From JBCBEX01 sp038528235 (GTDB lineage: Bacteria > Bacteroidota > Rhodothermia > Rhodothermales > Rubricoccaceae): DNA of 37,178 nucleotides. Below the pieces are notes generated by a model. The model saw only the letters and a list, made by a program, of their open reading frames with translations. It ran no database searches and had not been told where the DNA came from. Every line of letters begins with the position of its first letter. Position 1 is the first letter of the stretch. The position numbers and the translations under genes were made by a program. The stretch covers positions 1 to 37,178 of the forward strand of contig JBCBEX010000036.1 in the NCBI GenBank assembly GCA_038528235.1. The letters are read 5' to 3'. Below, piece after piece: positions 24,428-33,130 of this stretch.

Positions 24428-25723
24428 CTAGGCTCCGATTGTGGCAAACCGGGTGTACGCGTGGAGCACCTCCGGCAGGCGTATGGTGCCGTCTGGCTGC
24501 TGGCCGTTCTCCAGAAGCGCCGCCACGATGCGTGGGAGCGCAAGCCCAGAGCCGTTGAGTGTGTGAATCGGCTCAGGCTTGGCCCCTGACTCGGGGCGAT
24601 AGCGGATCAGCGCCCGCCGCGCCTGAAACGCTTCGAAATTCGACACCGACGACACTTCGAGCCAGCGTGCCTGCCCCGCGCTCCACACTTCGAGGTCGTA
24701 CTTCTTGGCCTGCGTGAAGCCCATGTCGCCCGTGCACATCAGGAGGCGTCGGAAAGGCAGTTCGAGCAGGTCGAGCACCCGCTCTGCATCCTGGCGCAGT
24801 GCTTCGAGGGCGTCGTAGCTGTCCTCGGGCCGCACGAACTGGACAAGTTCCACCTTGTCAAACTGGTGGAGTCGGTTGAGGCCGCGCACGTCCTTGCCGT
24901 AGGAGCCCGCCTCGCGGCGAAAGCACGGCGTGTAGGCAGCGTACTTCACCGGCAGCGCGTCCGCATCGAAAATCTCGTCGCGGTAGAAGTTGGTGACCGG
25001 CACCTCGGCCGTGGGGATGAGGAATAGGCCGTCGCGCTCGGCCTCGTACATCATGGCCTCCTTGTCGGGAATCTGACCAGTCCCAATGCCCGAAGCCTCA
25101 TTGATAACGAGCGGCGGCTGCATCTCGATGTAGCCGTGTGCAACGGCTTGGTCGAGGAAAAACTGGACGAGCGCCCGCTGCAGGCGCGCGCCCTGCCCGA
25201 TGTAGAAGGGAAAGCCTGCACCGGCCACCTTCGCGCCCCGCTCGAAGTCGACGAGGCCGTGTTTGTCGAGCAACTCCCAGTGCGGCAGCGGCTGAAAGTC
25301 CTCACCGAAGGCGCTAAAGTCGGGCTTCTGCCCGACCTCTGCCACCACGACGTTGTCCTCATCGGTCGCACCCACAGGAACGCTGTCGTGCGGGACGTTG
25401 GGTAGCTCCAGCATGAGACGCTGCTGGGCCACGCTGGCACCGCGCGCGGCGTCTTCGAGGGCCTTCTTCTGGGCTTTGAGATCGTTCGACTGCGCGAGCA
25501 GGGGCGCGGCTTCCTCGCGCTTCCCCGCTTTCATGAGCGGGCCGATCTGACGACTTGTCTCGTTGAGCCGCTGCTGCACGTCCTGCAGAGCCGTCTGCGC
25601 CTCCCGGCGTTCTGCATCACGTGCCAGGAACGCATCGACGAGGGCCGGATCGCCTGCACGTTTGTCTCGAATAGCGGTACGAACGCGGTCAGGATGCTGG
25701 CGGACGAAAGCGGGATCGAGCAT
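24428..25723 (-). CDS. serS: Seryl-tRNA synthetase
   Basis: This class II synthetase of 431 residues starts MLDPAFVRQHPDRVRTAIRD, a conventional SerRS beginning. Residues ~28-110 form the long antiparallel coiled coil (ERREAQTALQDVQQRLNETSRQ to LIKALEDAARG-like) that reads the variable arm of tRNA-Ser. The catalytic core has the conserved insert of SerRS (QPPLVINEASGIGTGQIPDKEAMMYE), motif 2 (YTPCFRREAGSYGKDVRGLNRLHQFDKVEL) and motif 3 (LNGSGLALPRIVAALLENGQQPDGTIRLPEVL). It charges tRNA-Ser and tRNA-Sec in the cytoplasm and is essential. It is transcribed divergently from the hybrid kinase; their starts are ~90 bp apart, and no canonical promoter can be read with confidence in that gap. Confidence 0.97.
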   Translation of the reverse strand: MLDPAFVRQHPDRVRTAIRDKRAGDPALVDAFLARDAERREAQTALQDVQQRLNETSRQIGPLMKAGKREEAAPLLAQSNDLKAQKKALEDAARGASVAQQRLMLELPNVPHDSVPVGATDEDNVVVAEVGQKPDFSAFGEDFQPLPHWELLDKHGLVDFERGAKVAGAGFPFYIGQGARLQRALVQFFLDQAVAHGYIEMQPPLVINEASGIGTGQIPDKEAMMYEAERDGLFLIPTAEVPVTNFYRDEIFDADALPVKYAAYTPCFRREAGSYGKDVRGLNRLHQFDKVELVQFVRPEDSYDALEALRQDAERVLDLLELPFRRLLMCTGDMGFTQAKKYDLEVWSAGQARWLEVSSVSNFEAFQARRALIRYRPESGAKPEPIHTLNGSGLALPRIVAALLENGQQPDGTIRLPEVLHAYTRFATIGA

Positions 25724-25813
25724 GCGCTGGGAGGTCGGAGAAAAGAGCGGATAAGATACTCAGTCATCGCGCGGTTCGTCCTTAAGCGGGCGATGCAACG
25801 GACGATAAATACG

Positions 25814-28246
25814 ATGTACCCCATCAGTCCGCTGTCTTCTCGCAGCGCCTCGCTCACCCCATCTCTTTCAGGTATGCTTCCTGAGTTCGCTGCCACAGCT
25901 CGGCTCGGCGCGTCTGGTGCCGTGCGGCCTCCCTCGGACGAGCTCCATCAACTCCGCAGTGAGGTTGAATGGCTCCGGCAGGAGCGGGCGCGCTACCGTG
26001 CCGTCTCAGAGCTAACACCAGGGCTGGCCTTCGACCTTCACACGCACGATCAGGGCCAGCTAAGCCTGCGGTGGGTGAATCCTGCGCTCCAGCGCCTCCT
26101 TGAATTCGAGGAAGGCGACGGCGACGTCTGCCGCTACGTCTTTGCGGAGGACGAGTCGAAGGCGCAAGGCTTCGCCCGCGACCTCCGGGCGGGTCAGCGC
26201 ATCGACGGAGAGATCCGGATCGTGACGCCCAGTCAGGGCGTCCGCTGGATCCGGTTTTGGGCACAGCCGGTGGCACGCGCCGGCGTCACGGAGCGCGTCT
26301 ACGGCGCCGCAGAGGACGTCACCGCATTGCACCACGCCACCGACGACCTCCGCAGCACACACGACCGGCTGCGGTCGCTCATGCGGGGGCTGCCCGGCAC
26401 CATCTCGCGCGTAAGCCGCGACCTTCGCTACCTCGAAGTGAACGAGCAGCTTGCGGCGCTCTTCGATTTGTCACCGGGCGAATTCATCAACCAACCCATC
26501 GACTTTCTCGGCGCTGGGCACACCCTGGAGGCGTTCCTCCGGGAGTTTTTCGCGGGCGACGAAGAGCAGGCGACGTGCGACCTCGCGCCCTCCATCGGCG
26601 GAGAGGCGCGTCACTTGATGGTGGTGGCGCACAAATACGACAACGGCGACGCCGCGCACCTGATCGGGATCGACCTCACCGCGCAGCGTGCTGCCGAGGG
26701 GGAGGCTCGCACCAAGGACCGACTCCACCGCGCACTCGTCGAGACGGCGCCGGAAGCCATTCTCGTCGTGGACCTCGATAAAGGGCGCATCGTGCAGGCC
26801 AACCAGAACGCTGGAGCGCTGCTCGGCCGCGCTACCGAGTCGCTTCTGGGACAGCCGCTTGACATCATCAGCCCGCCCTGGCAGCCCGGCGGCGTCGTCT
26901 CGGCAGATCGGTTGACGATGATGCTGCAGCAGGCCAGTCAGCAAGCCCTTACGGAGGAATGGACCTGCCGCGACGCCGAGGGGGGCGACATCGTCTGCGA
27001 ACTGCGACTCAGCCCACTCAGCCAGGCGCCCCCGCTCATCCGGTGCAGCCTTCGCGACCTTACCGAGCAGCACCGGCGCGAGCGTGAACTCGTCGCCGCA
27101 CGCGAACAGGCCGAGGCCATGATGCAGCTCCGCGCGAGCTTCCTGTCGAACATGAGCCACGAATTCCGGACACCGCTGACCGGCATCATAGGCTTCTCGG
27201 CGTTGCTGGCGGAGTCGGCTCAGAACGAGCAGCGCGAGATGGTGAGCGTGATCGAACGGAGCGGGACTCGTCTTCTCCGCCTGCTGAATGGCATTTTGGA
27301 CCTCGCCACGTTGGAGGCCGGGATCATGGAGGTGCGCGCCGCCGACCTCGACGTCGGTCGCGAGGTGCGCGAGGCGATCCGGCTGCACGCCGCCGCCGCC
27401 GACGAGAAAGGGCTGGTCGTAAAACTGAACATGCCCGAACGGCCGCCCCGTGCCATCCTCGATCCCACGCTGTTTCAGCGCGTCATGGCCAGCCTGCTCG
27501 ACAACGCTATCCGCTTCACCGAAGTGGGCGGCGTTGAGGTGACGCTCTCGGAGCGCGATGGAGGGGTGCACATCGCCGTGCGCGACTCGGGCATCGGGAT
27601 CAGTCCGAGCTTCTTGCCCTTCATCTTTGAAGGCTTTTCCCAGGAGTCCACGGGCATCGCACGCACCCACGAAGGGAGCGGCCTCGGCCTCGCCATCACG
27701 CGGGGGCTCGTCGAACTCATGGAGGGAACCATCGACGTGGAAAGCGAGCGTGGGGCGGGCGCTACGTTTACGGTCATCTTCCCGAGCGTGGAGGGAGAGC
27801 CAGAGATCGCACCCGCGAACGACGACCAGCAGGGAGAACGCCGAGGGGAGGTTAGTGCCGAGAGCGCCTCGGAAGCCCGCGTGCTCGCCGTGGAAGACAG
27901 CGCGGACGCGCAGCGGATGCTGCACTATGCCCTCGGCCCGCACTACCGCCTCGACGCTGTGGCAAGCGAGACCGACGCGTTGCGCCTAGCGCAGCTCCAC
28001 ACGTACGACCTCGTGCTCATGGACGTAAACCTCGGGGCGAAACGCGACGGAGTAGATGTGCTTAATGCCCTGCGGGACCTCGCGGGGTACGAGAACACGC
28101 CGATCCTAGCGGTGACGGCCTACGCGATGCCGGGCGACCGCGAGCGGTTCCTGCGCTGCGGCTTCGACGGCTATCTCGGCAAGCCGTTCACGACGGCACG
28201 CGTGCAGGAGGTCGTCCAGGAGACGCTGGCGGCGCGTTCCAGTTGA
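25814..28246 (+). CDS. Hybrid sensor histidine kinase with PAS repeats and receiver domain
   Basis: From ATG 25814 the product is 810 residues; ATG 25874 (MLPEFAATARL) is an alternative. It is soluble with no membrane segment. The order is a short coiled coil, PAS1 (RYRAVSELTPGLAFDL to RVYGAAEDVT), PAS2 (LMRGLPGTISRVSRDLRYLEVN), PAS3 (ETAPEAILVVDLDKGRIVQAN), HisKA (FLSNMSHEFRTPLTGIIGF, His449), HATPase (LDNAIRFTEVGG, DSGIGIS, GSGLGLAITRGLVELMEG), then a C-terminal receiver (VLAVEDSADAQRML, Asp737 in VLMDVNLG, Lys in YLGKPFT). It senses a cytoplasmic ligand, redox state or light through PAS and passes phosphate internally. No Hpt or output regulator is encoded nearby. Its start lies in the divergent gap with serS. 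Confidence 0.95.
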   Translation: MYPISPLSSRSASLTPSLSGMLPEFAATARLGASGAVRPPSDELHQLRSEVEWLRQERARYRAVSELTPGLAFDLHTHDQGQLSLRWVNPALQRLLEFEEGDGDVCRYVFAEDESKAQGFARDLRAGQRIDGEIRIVTPSQGVRWIRFWAQPVARAGVTERVYGAAEDVTALHHATDDLRSTHDRLRSLMRGLPGTISRVSRDLRYLEVNEQLAALFDLSPGEFINQPIDFLGAGHTLEAFLREFFAGDEEQATCDLAPSIGGEARHLMVVAHKYDNGDAAHLIGIDLTAQRAAEGEARTKDRLHRALVETAPEAILVVDLDKGRIVQANQNAGALLGRATESLLGQPLDIISPPWQPGGVVSADRLTMMLQQASQQALTEEWTCRDAEGGDIVCELRLSPLSQAPPLIRCSLRDLTEQHRRERELVAAREQAEAMMQLRASFLSNMSHEFRTPLTGIIGFSALLAESAQNEQREMVSVIERSGTRLLRLLNGILDLATLEAGIMEVRAADLDVGREVREAIRLHAAAADEKGLVVKLNMPERPPRAILDPTLFQRVMASLLDNAIRFTEVGGVEVTLSERDGGVHIAVRDSGIGISPSFLPFIFEGFSQESTGIARTHEGSGLGLAITRGLVELMEGTIDVESERGAGATFTVIFPSVEGEPEIAPANDDQQGERRGEVSAESASEARVLAVEDSADAQRMLHYALGPHYRLDAVASETDALRLAQLHTYDLVLMDVNLGAKRDGVDVLNALRDLAGYENTPILAVTAYAMPGDRERFLRCGFDGYLGKPFTTARVQEVVQETLAARSS

Positions 28247-28253
28247 CGGAGCC

Positions 28254-28315
28254 AGCCAGGTGAACGCGATCCGGGGCCACGGGCACGTAGATTGCCGCAC
28301 CACTACGACCTGGCT
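28254..28315. repeat. Inverted repeat between hybrid kinase and isomerase genes
   Basis: AGCCAGGT (28254-28261) and ACCTGGCT (28308-28315) are a perfect 8-bp inverted repeat around a 46-base centre in the 116-bp gap. It may fold in RNA downstream of the kinase stop, or mark a DNA looping site. The wide spacing and lack of a T-tract make a simple terminator unlikely. Confidence 0.3.
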
Positions 28316-28362
28316 CTCTGGCCGGCTTCGCTTACCCGCGCTCTCGCCCCTGTCTCTCTCCG

Positions 28363-29433
28363 ATGGAATCCACGACAACGTTCGACCTCGCCGCCGCCCT
28401 CGACCGCCTCGATCCCGACGATATGCTCGGGGCTGTGTGCGCCTTTCCTGACCACTTCCGCGAAGGCTGGACCCGGGCCGCTTCCGTTGAAGGCCTTAGC
28501 TGGTCGGCCACCGACTTCGACGCAGTCGTTGTATGCGGCATGGGCGGATCGGCTATCGGTGGCGACCTCACACGGACCTATTGCGAGGCGACCAGTCCGG
28601 TGCCGATGTCGGTGGTCCGGGGCTACGAACTCCCTGCGTTTGTGGGGCCGAAGACGCTTGTTGTAGCGTCGAGCTATTCCGGCGGTACTGAGGAGACCCT
28701 CTCGGCCTTCCGCCAGGCCCTCGATCGCGGTGCGACCGTGCTCTGCGTCACCACAGGCGGGACGCTCCTTGACGAGGCAAAGGCCCACAACCTCGCCCAC
28801 GTTGTTGTGCCGGGCGGCTTGCAGCCCCGCGCTGCACTCGGGTACTCGTTCTCGGTGCTGCTTCGTCTTGCGCGCGCCTTGGGCATGACCGACCTGCCCG
28901 ATGCCGCGCTCGACGCCGCCCTCAGCGAAGCTAGCGCGCGCGCAGAACGTATGGCCGACACCGACGGCAACGCCGCGTTCGATCTCGCGGAGGTGCTCTA
29001 TGGCAAGCTGGCTGTGATCTACAGCGGTACGGGTTTTCTGGAGGCGGTCAACCTCCGCTGGCGCACGCAAATCCACGAGAACGCAAAGGCGCCGGCTGTG
29101 GGCAATCTCTTTGCCGAGCTCAACCACAACGAAATCATGGGCTTCGAGGCGGCCCCCGTGTCGATTTCGCAGCAAATGGCGGTCGTGGTGCTTCGCGACG
29201 AGAGCGATCACGCGCAGATCCAGAAGCGCATGACGATCACGCAAGGCTTGCTCGACGACAACGTGGCGTCGTGGAACGAGGTACCAGCTGAGGGCTCGAC
29301 GCGCCTCGGCCGCATGTTCTCTCTGCTCCAACTCGGCGATTTCGTCTCCTTTTGGCTCGCGATGCTCCAGGGCGTCGACCCGACGCCGGTGGACACGATC
29401 CAGCAACTCAAGAAAACGCTGGCTGAGCAGTAG
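28363..29433 (+). CDS. Bifunctional phosphoglucose/phosphomannose isomerase
   Basis: The 356-residue product begins MESTTTFDLAAALDRLDPDD. It has two SIS sugar-isomerase half-domains. Hallmarks are VVVCGMGGSAIGGDLTR (residues ~59-70), the phosphosugar-binding loop SSYSGGTEET (103-112), HENAKAPAVGNLFAELNHNEIMGF with the catalytic-type Glu and His, and PVDTIQQLKKTLAEQ at the C-terminus. This short form is typical of archaea and of some bacteria such as Rhodothermales. It interconverts glucose-6-P and fructose-6-P, and mannose-6-P and fructose-6-P, in central sugar metabolism and GDP-mannose supply. It follows the hybrid kinase in the same direction but 116 bp away and probably has its own promoter. 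It converges on the large ATPase-like gene. Confidence 0.95.
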   Translation: MESTTTFDLAAALDRLDPDDMLGAVCAFPDHFREGWTRAASVEGLSWSATDFDAVVVCGMGGSAIGGDLTRTYCEATSPVPMSVVRGYELPAFVGPKTLVVASSYSGGTEETLSAFRQALDRGATVLCVTTGGTLLDEAKAHNLAHVVVPGGLQPRAALGYSFSVLLRLARALGMTDLPDAALDAALSEASARAERMADTDGNAAFDLAEVLYGKLAVIYSGTGFLEAVNLRWRTQIHENAKAPAVGNLFAELNHNEIMGFEAAPVSISQQMAVVVLRDESDHAQIQKRMTITQGLLDDNVASWNEVPAEGSTRLGRMFSLLQLGDFVSFWLAMLQGVDPTPVDTIQQLKKTLAEQ

Positions 29434-29442
29434 GATTGAGCG

Positions 29443-29459
29443 GTGTGGGGGGCGCACAC
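29443..29459. terminator. Weak hairpin in the convergent gap after the isomerase gene
   Basis: GTGTG (29443-29447) and CACAC (29455-29459) flank a G-rich 7-base loop just past the isomerase stop (29433) and before the convergent 1196-residue gene's stop. Position is right for a bidirectional terminator, but the stem is short and no T-tract follows on either strand, so this is tentative. Confidence 0.25.
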
Positions 29460-29509
29460 GCCTGCACCATCCTGACTCCAAGAGCGGACCGGCTGGTTTC
29501 GGGACGCTC

Positions 29510-32500
29510 CTACATCATGTTCCGGCTTCGCAGCGCTTCAGCAACGGGGTGCACCAAGAGCGGGTGGATGCGGTATCGCTCCCCGAGGCGCACCCCCACG
29601 GGTGCGCCCGGCGCTGCGGCGTTGGTGGTGCCGTTGGCACGCGTTATGAGTAGCTCGTTTGCCAGCGACTCGAACAGGAGGTAGCCCTCCCGCGGCGTGG
29701 AGCGGAAGACGCGCTGGTACTCGCTCAGCGTGAGCGTGCCGTGCTGCAGTAGCGCTTTGAGCGCAAACGCGCGTGGCAGGTCGTAGCTCGCAAGAAAACC
29801 GAAATCCAGCGGCGGAAGAGAACGGACGGTGAGACGGTCGTCGGCCGCCTCGAAGTCGAGGCTGCGAAGCCAGTAGAAGAGGGCCAGCGCAATGGAGCGA
29901 CCAGAGGCGCGGGCCAGCCGGTCGAAGTAGTCGGCGCGAAGCAGGTCCTGCCGCGTGGCGTCGTTGTTGGCTCCTTTGAGGCGGCGTACCAGGAGGGGCG
30001 CGGGTGCCTGAGGCTCGTCGAACGTGAGCGGAAGGCCGCTTCGGGCGTGGCGCTTGAGGATCAGCGCTTCGAGGGCGGCTCGGTCCAGCGAGGGCAAGGG
30101 AAGCGGCGTCACCAGGCCCGTGAGTGCGGGCGCGGTCCGAGCTACGAAGCGCCAGGCCGACTCGTTCATCGTGGCTAGCCAGAGAACGCGGTGATCGGTA
30201 CGGCTGAGGAACGTCAGGACCGTCTCCAACGGGGCGAGGCCGCCGCCCGTCCGGAGCATCAGGTGCTCGAGGTGCTCCAGGAGGCACACGCGTCTCGGTG
30301 CATCCGGACCCGCGAGGAGGTGCCGCTCTAGTTGTCCCAACCGCGACAGGTTCGCGTCCTCGTCCTGTGACAAATCGATCTCGAACGCTTCAGCGAGCGC
30401 AAGCGCGAGGCGGTCGGGGTCGGCTAGGCGCTCGGTAAGATCGACGCGGTGTACTGGAAGGCCGGTCAGAAGCGTGCCCGCAGCTACGCGTAGGAACGAG
30501 GTCGCGCCCCCACCCATCGGGCCGGTCACCACGACCGCACTGGAGGGTTGCTGTGCCTGCCACCGATTGAATACGCCATCTAGCGTCTTGAGTTGGGCGT
30601 CGCGCCCTTGGAGCAGCAATGGGTCGGCGATCGGGTCGAACGAAAACAAGCGACGGTAAACGAGCGGGAGGCGCTGCCGGATGGTCGTGATCTCGCCGAG
30701 GGCATCCAGCGTGGCCTGCCGCGCGGCTACGTTCTGGGTGAGCCCCGCGGCGCTTTGTCCTCGCCGGATGAGCGACACGGCCTGCTTCCACAGCCGCTGG
30801 GCCTCGGAGGCAACCCGCTTGCCCACGATGCGCAAACGGTTCTGGGCCTCGCGGCCCATCCGGGCGCCTTCGTCGGCGACGCGCAGCTTCATGTCCATGA
30901 ACTGCCCCTCGACGCCCGCCGCTTCGATGCGCTGGTGGAGCATCCCCCAGCGCCGCTCGAAGACCTGGGTAGCCCGGCCTAGGAACCCGGTCCACGGATT
31001 ATGCAGCGGCTCTACTATGCCTGCGAGGCGCTCTGCTGCCCGCGCGAGGCCTGCTACCGTCAACTCGCGCGCAGAGGCAATGCGCTCAGCCGCAGACACC
31101 GTGTCCGATTCGCCAGTGGATTCACTCGCCTCCGGGTTGCCCGGTGTGGTTGAGCCCGGCGATGCCGATGGAATGGACCCAGACGGCTTGGCCGTGCGTG
31201 GTGGCTCTGTTCCCACCTCACTCGTGGCCGCCTCGCGGTCGGACTCGTCCTCCGCCGCATCCTCGACGCTCGCCGGAGCGATGGCGAGCAGGTCCACCTC
31301 GCTTTCCTCCTCAGCGCCGGGCACTATGGATGGGGCAACTGTCTTGGTGCTTTCCGGAAGCGTGCTGCCTAGTTCTTCGAGCGCGGCGTCGAGATTGTAA
31401 TGGACAGCCGACTGGACCTCCTCAGCCTTGGCGAGAACGCGGAAGAGCGGCTGCTTGAGTGCTTCCCCGCCTTCCCCGAGGCGTGCGAGGAAGCTTTGGT
31501 CCAGAACGGTGCGTGCCATCGCGCGCACGACGGCCCGCTCTGCTTTTTGGGTCGGATCGAGCGGGCGGTCCTCTAGGTCTGCCGCGACCGACAGATGCTC
31601 GGGTAGCGCGTTTACGGCGTCGGCGATGCGGGTCTCTGCGGCGGCAAGGCCGCGTTCGAGCGCTGACGATAAGCTGCTCGTCTGGAGGCGACGGACCAGC
31701 TGCCCCTCGGTCTTGTTGACGGCTTCGCCGAGCAGCGCCCGTAGCGCTGTGGTCAGCCCCGCGACGTCGTCGTCAGCGGCGGCTGTCTGGCAGGCGTGTT
31801 CGGCGGCCTGGCTGAGGGTCAGGAGGTCGTCTACTACGTCCTGCACGGCGCTGAGGACGGGGCGCAGGCCGCTCTGACCCACCCGGCCAACGAGGCCATC
31901 GAGCTCGGCAAGCAGGAGGGCGCGCAAGTCCAGAAGCGTGCGCATGAGTGCGAGCCGTGCGCCCAGCTTCGGGTACCAGTCTTTCCAGTCGTGCGCCCGC
32001 ACCGCGGCCCTAGTGGCAGGCCGCTGGGGTTCGGGGGGGAGCATCCGCGCCGGCCGCAGCCCGTACGACGAACTACGATCGATGTCGTTCTGGAGCACGG
32101 CATGTGCCGCGTCGAGTGCCGCGTGGGCTTCGGCACACCTCTGCGCGACGTCGAGCGTACGGGCATCGTCGAGGGCACGCTGGAGCACTAGTGCCGTGTC
32201 GAGCGCCGCACGCACGAGCGCGGTTTCGTCCTCAGAAAGCGGATCTGTGGGGAGCGCTGCAGCGAGGTCATCCTCCGCGCGATCGCCCTTCGTCATGCGC
32301 ACGACGACCTCGTCCGGCCAGGCCAGTTCGAGGTCGTGGAGCCTGGCCCGGTCGAGCGCTGCCTCGGCACGCAGTACGGCGTGCAGCCACCCGTCGATCG
32401 CTTCTGTGACATCGGCGAGGGTTGTGGCTATGCTCTGCTGCGCAGCCTCATGCAGGGACGCGAAGACACCCGCGAGACGCACGTGGGCGTGGTAGTCAAG

Positions 32501-33100
32501 GAGGGCCTGAAGGTGGACGGTCTGCTCAGGCACCGGAGCAGGACGCGGCTCTTTCCTGACCAGCCTGCGTAGTCCGTTGGTGAGGGCACGTTGCTGCGAA
32601 CGGACTGCTCGGCGTTGCTGGGCAACCGTCTTGCGCAGACGGATACGTGTGGAGTCGCCTGGGGTAGGCTGCAACAAGTCGTCGGGCTCTCGGCGCGTCA
32701 GGCGGCCCGGGATGTCGGCGGAGAAGCCGTGCAGCAGGTCAAACGGCGTAAACGTGGCCGCTTCGACCCGCTCGGCCACGTTTCTCTGGGCGAGGACTTC
32801 CTGTATCGGTGCAAGCACCTGCTCCTCTACGAGGACGCGATACCGCGTGAGCATCGCCCACAGCGCGCGGCGGTCCGGGAGCGCTTGATCTGTGCCCGTC
32901 GGGAGTGTGTCCAGGTGTGCGCGGTGCGCGTCGCCGAGGTCGGTCAACAGCACGACCAGCGGGGTGCACACGGTCGCATCTAGGGATGCACGAATGGTGG
33001 ATAGGTGCGCACGAGCGAAACCGTCGGTGGCGGTGAGCCAGACGGCGAGGCGGTCGGCGTCGCGAGCCTGGGGCTCCGAAGGGATATGAACGTCGTCCAT
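29510..33100 (-). CDS. Giant AAA/STAND-like protein with degenerate P-loop, MscS-linked
   Basis: The 1196-residue product has three parts. Residues ~1-620 are alpha-helical with Leu/Ala-rich heptad-like stretches and no membrane segment. Residues ~620-715 are a low-complexity Pro/Ser/Glu/Thr linker (TAKPSGSIPSASPGSTTPG). From ~830 lies a P-loop-like fold. The Walker A position reads GPMGGGATS (860-868), so the essential Lys is replaced by Ala866. The Walker B region reads VCLLEHLEHL (938-947), with Glu942 where Asp is usual. A sensor-1-like Asn (LWLATMNES) follows. A C-terminal winged-helix-like region (FALKALLQHGTLTLSEYQRVF) completes an ORC/STAND-like pattern. ATP hydrolysis is therefore doubtful; nucleotide binding or scaffolding is more likely. 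It starts 30 bp after the MscS-family stop and is likely co-transcribed with it. I recognise no named family. Confidence 0.75.
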   Translation of the reverse strand: MDDVHIPSEPQARDADRLAVWLTATDGFARAHLSTIRASLDATVCTPLVVLLTDLGDAHRAHLDTLPTGTDQALPDRRALWAMLTRYRVLVEEQVLAPIQEVLAQRNVAERVEAATFTPFDLLHGFSADIPGRLTRREPDDLLQPTPGDSTRIRLRKTVAQQRRAVRSQQRALTNGLRRLVRKEPRPAPVPEQTVHLQALLDYHAHVRLAGVFASLHEAAQQSIATTLADVTEAIDGWLHAVLRAEAALDRARLHDLELAWPDEVVVRMTKGDRAEDDLAAALPTDPLSEDETALVRAALDTALVLQRALDDARTLDVAQRCAEAHAALDAAHAVLQNDIDRSSSYGLRPARMLPPEPQRPATRAAVRAHDWKDWYPKLGARLALMRTLLDLRALLLAELDGLVGRVGQSGLRPVLSAVQDVVDDLLTLSQAAEHACQTAAADDDVAGLTTALRALLGEAVNKTEGQLVRRLQTSSLSSALERGLAAAETRIADAVNALPEHLSVAADLEDRPLDPTQKAERAVVRAMARTVLDQSFLARLGEGGEALKQPLFRVLAKAEEVQSAVHYNLDAALEELGSTLPESTKTVAPSIVPGAEEESEVDLLAIAPASVEDAAEDESDREAATSEVGTEPPRTAKPSGSIPSASPGSTTPGNPEASESTGESDTVSAAERIASARELTVAGLARAAERLAGIVEPLHNPWTGFLGRATQVFERRWGMLHQRIEAAGVEGQFMDMKLRVADEGARMGREAQNRLRIVGKRVASEAQRLWKQAVSLIRRGQSAAGLTQNVAARQATLDALGEITTIRQRLPLVYRRLFSFDPIADPLLLQGRDAQLKTLDGVFNRWQAQQPSSAVVVTGPMGGGATSFLRVAAGTLLTGLPVHRVDLTERLADPDRLALALAEAFEIDLSQDEDANLSRLGQLERHLLAGPDAPRRVCLLEHLEHLMLRTGGGLAPLETVLTFLSRTDHRVLWLATMNESAWRFVARTAPALTGLVTPLPLPSLDRAALEALILKRHARSGLPLTFDEPQAPAPLLVRRLKGANNDATRQDLLRADYFDRLARASGRSIALALFYWLRSLDFEAADDRLTVRSLPPLDFGFLASYDLPRAFALKALLQHGTLTLSEYQRVFRSTPREGYLLFESLANELLITRANGTTNAAAPGAPVGVRLGERYRIHPLLVHPVAEALRSRNMM

Positions 33101-33130
33101 GAGGGCGATAGGGTGGGCGCTGCCCGAGGG

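Noticed and set aside
25724..25813. Sigma-70-like promoter boxes in the divergent serS/kinase gap
   Set aside because: Candidate boxes (TTAAGG with TATCTT on the minus strand) have a 21-base spacing and weak matches, so I do not list a promoter.
26471..27943. Minus-strand open frame of 490 codons inside the hybrid kinase gene
   Set aside because: The plus strand clearly encodes PAS, HisKA and ATPase motifs. The antisense product has no recognisable domain.
28303..29481. Minus-strand open frame of 392 codons over the isomerase gene
   Set aside because: Antisense to a clear SIS-domain isomerase; Arg/His/Val/Glu-rich, no domain.
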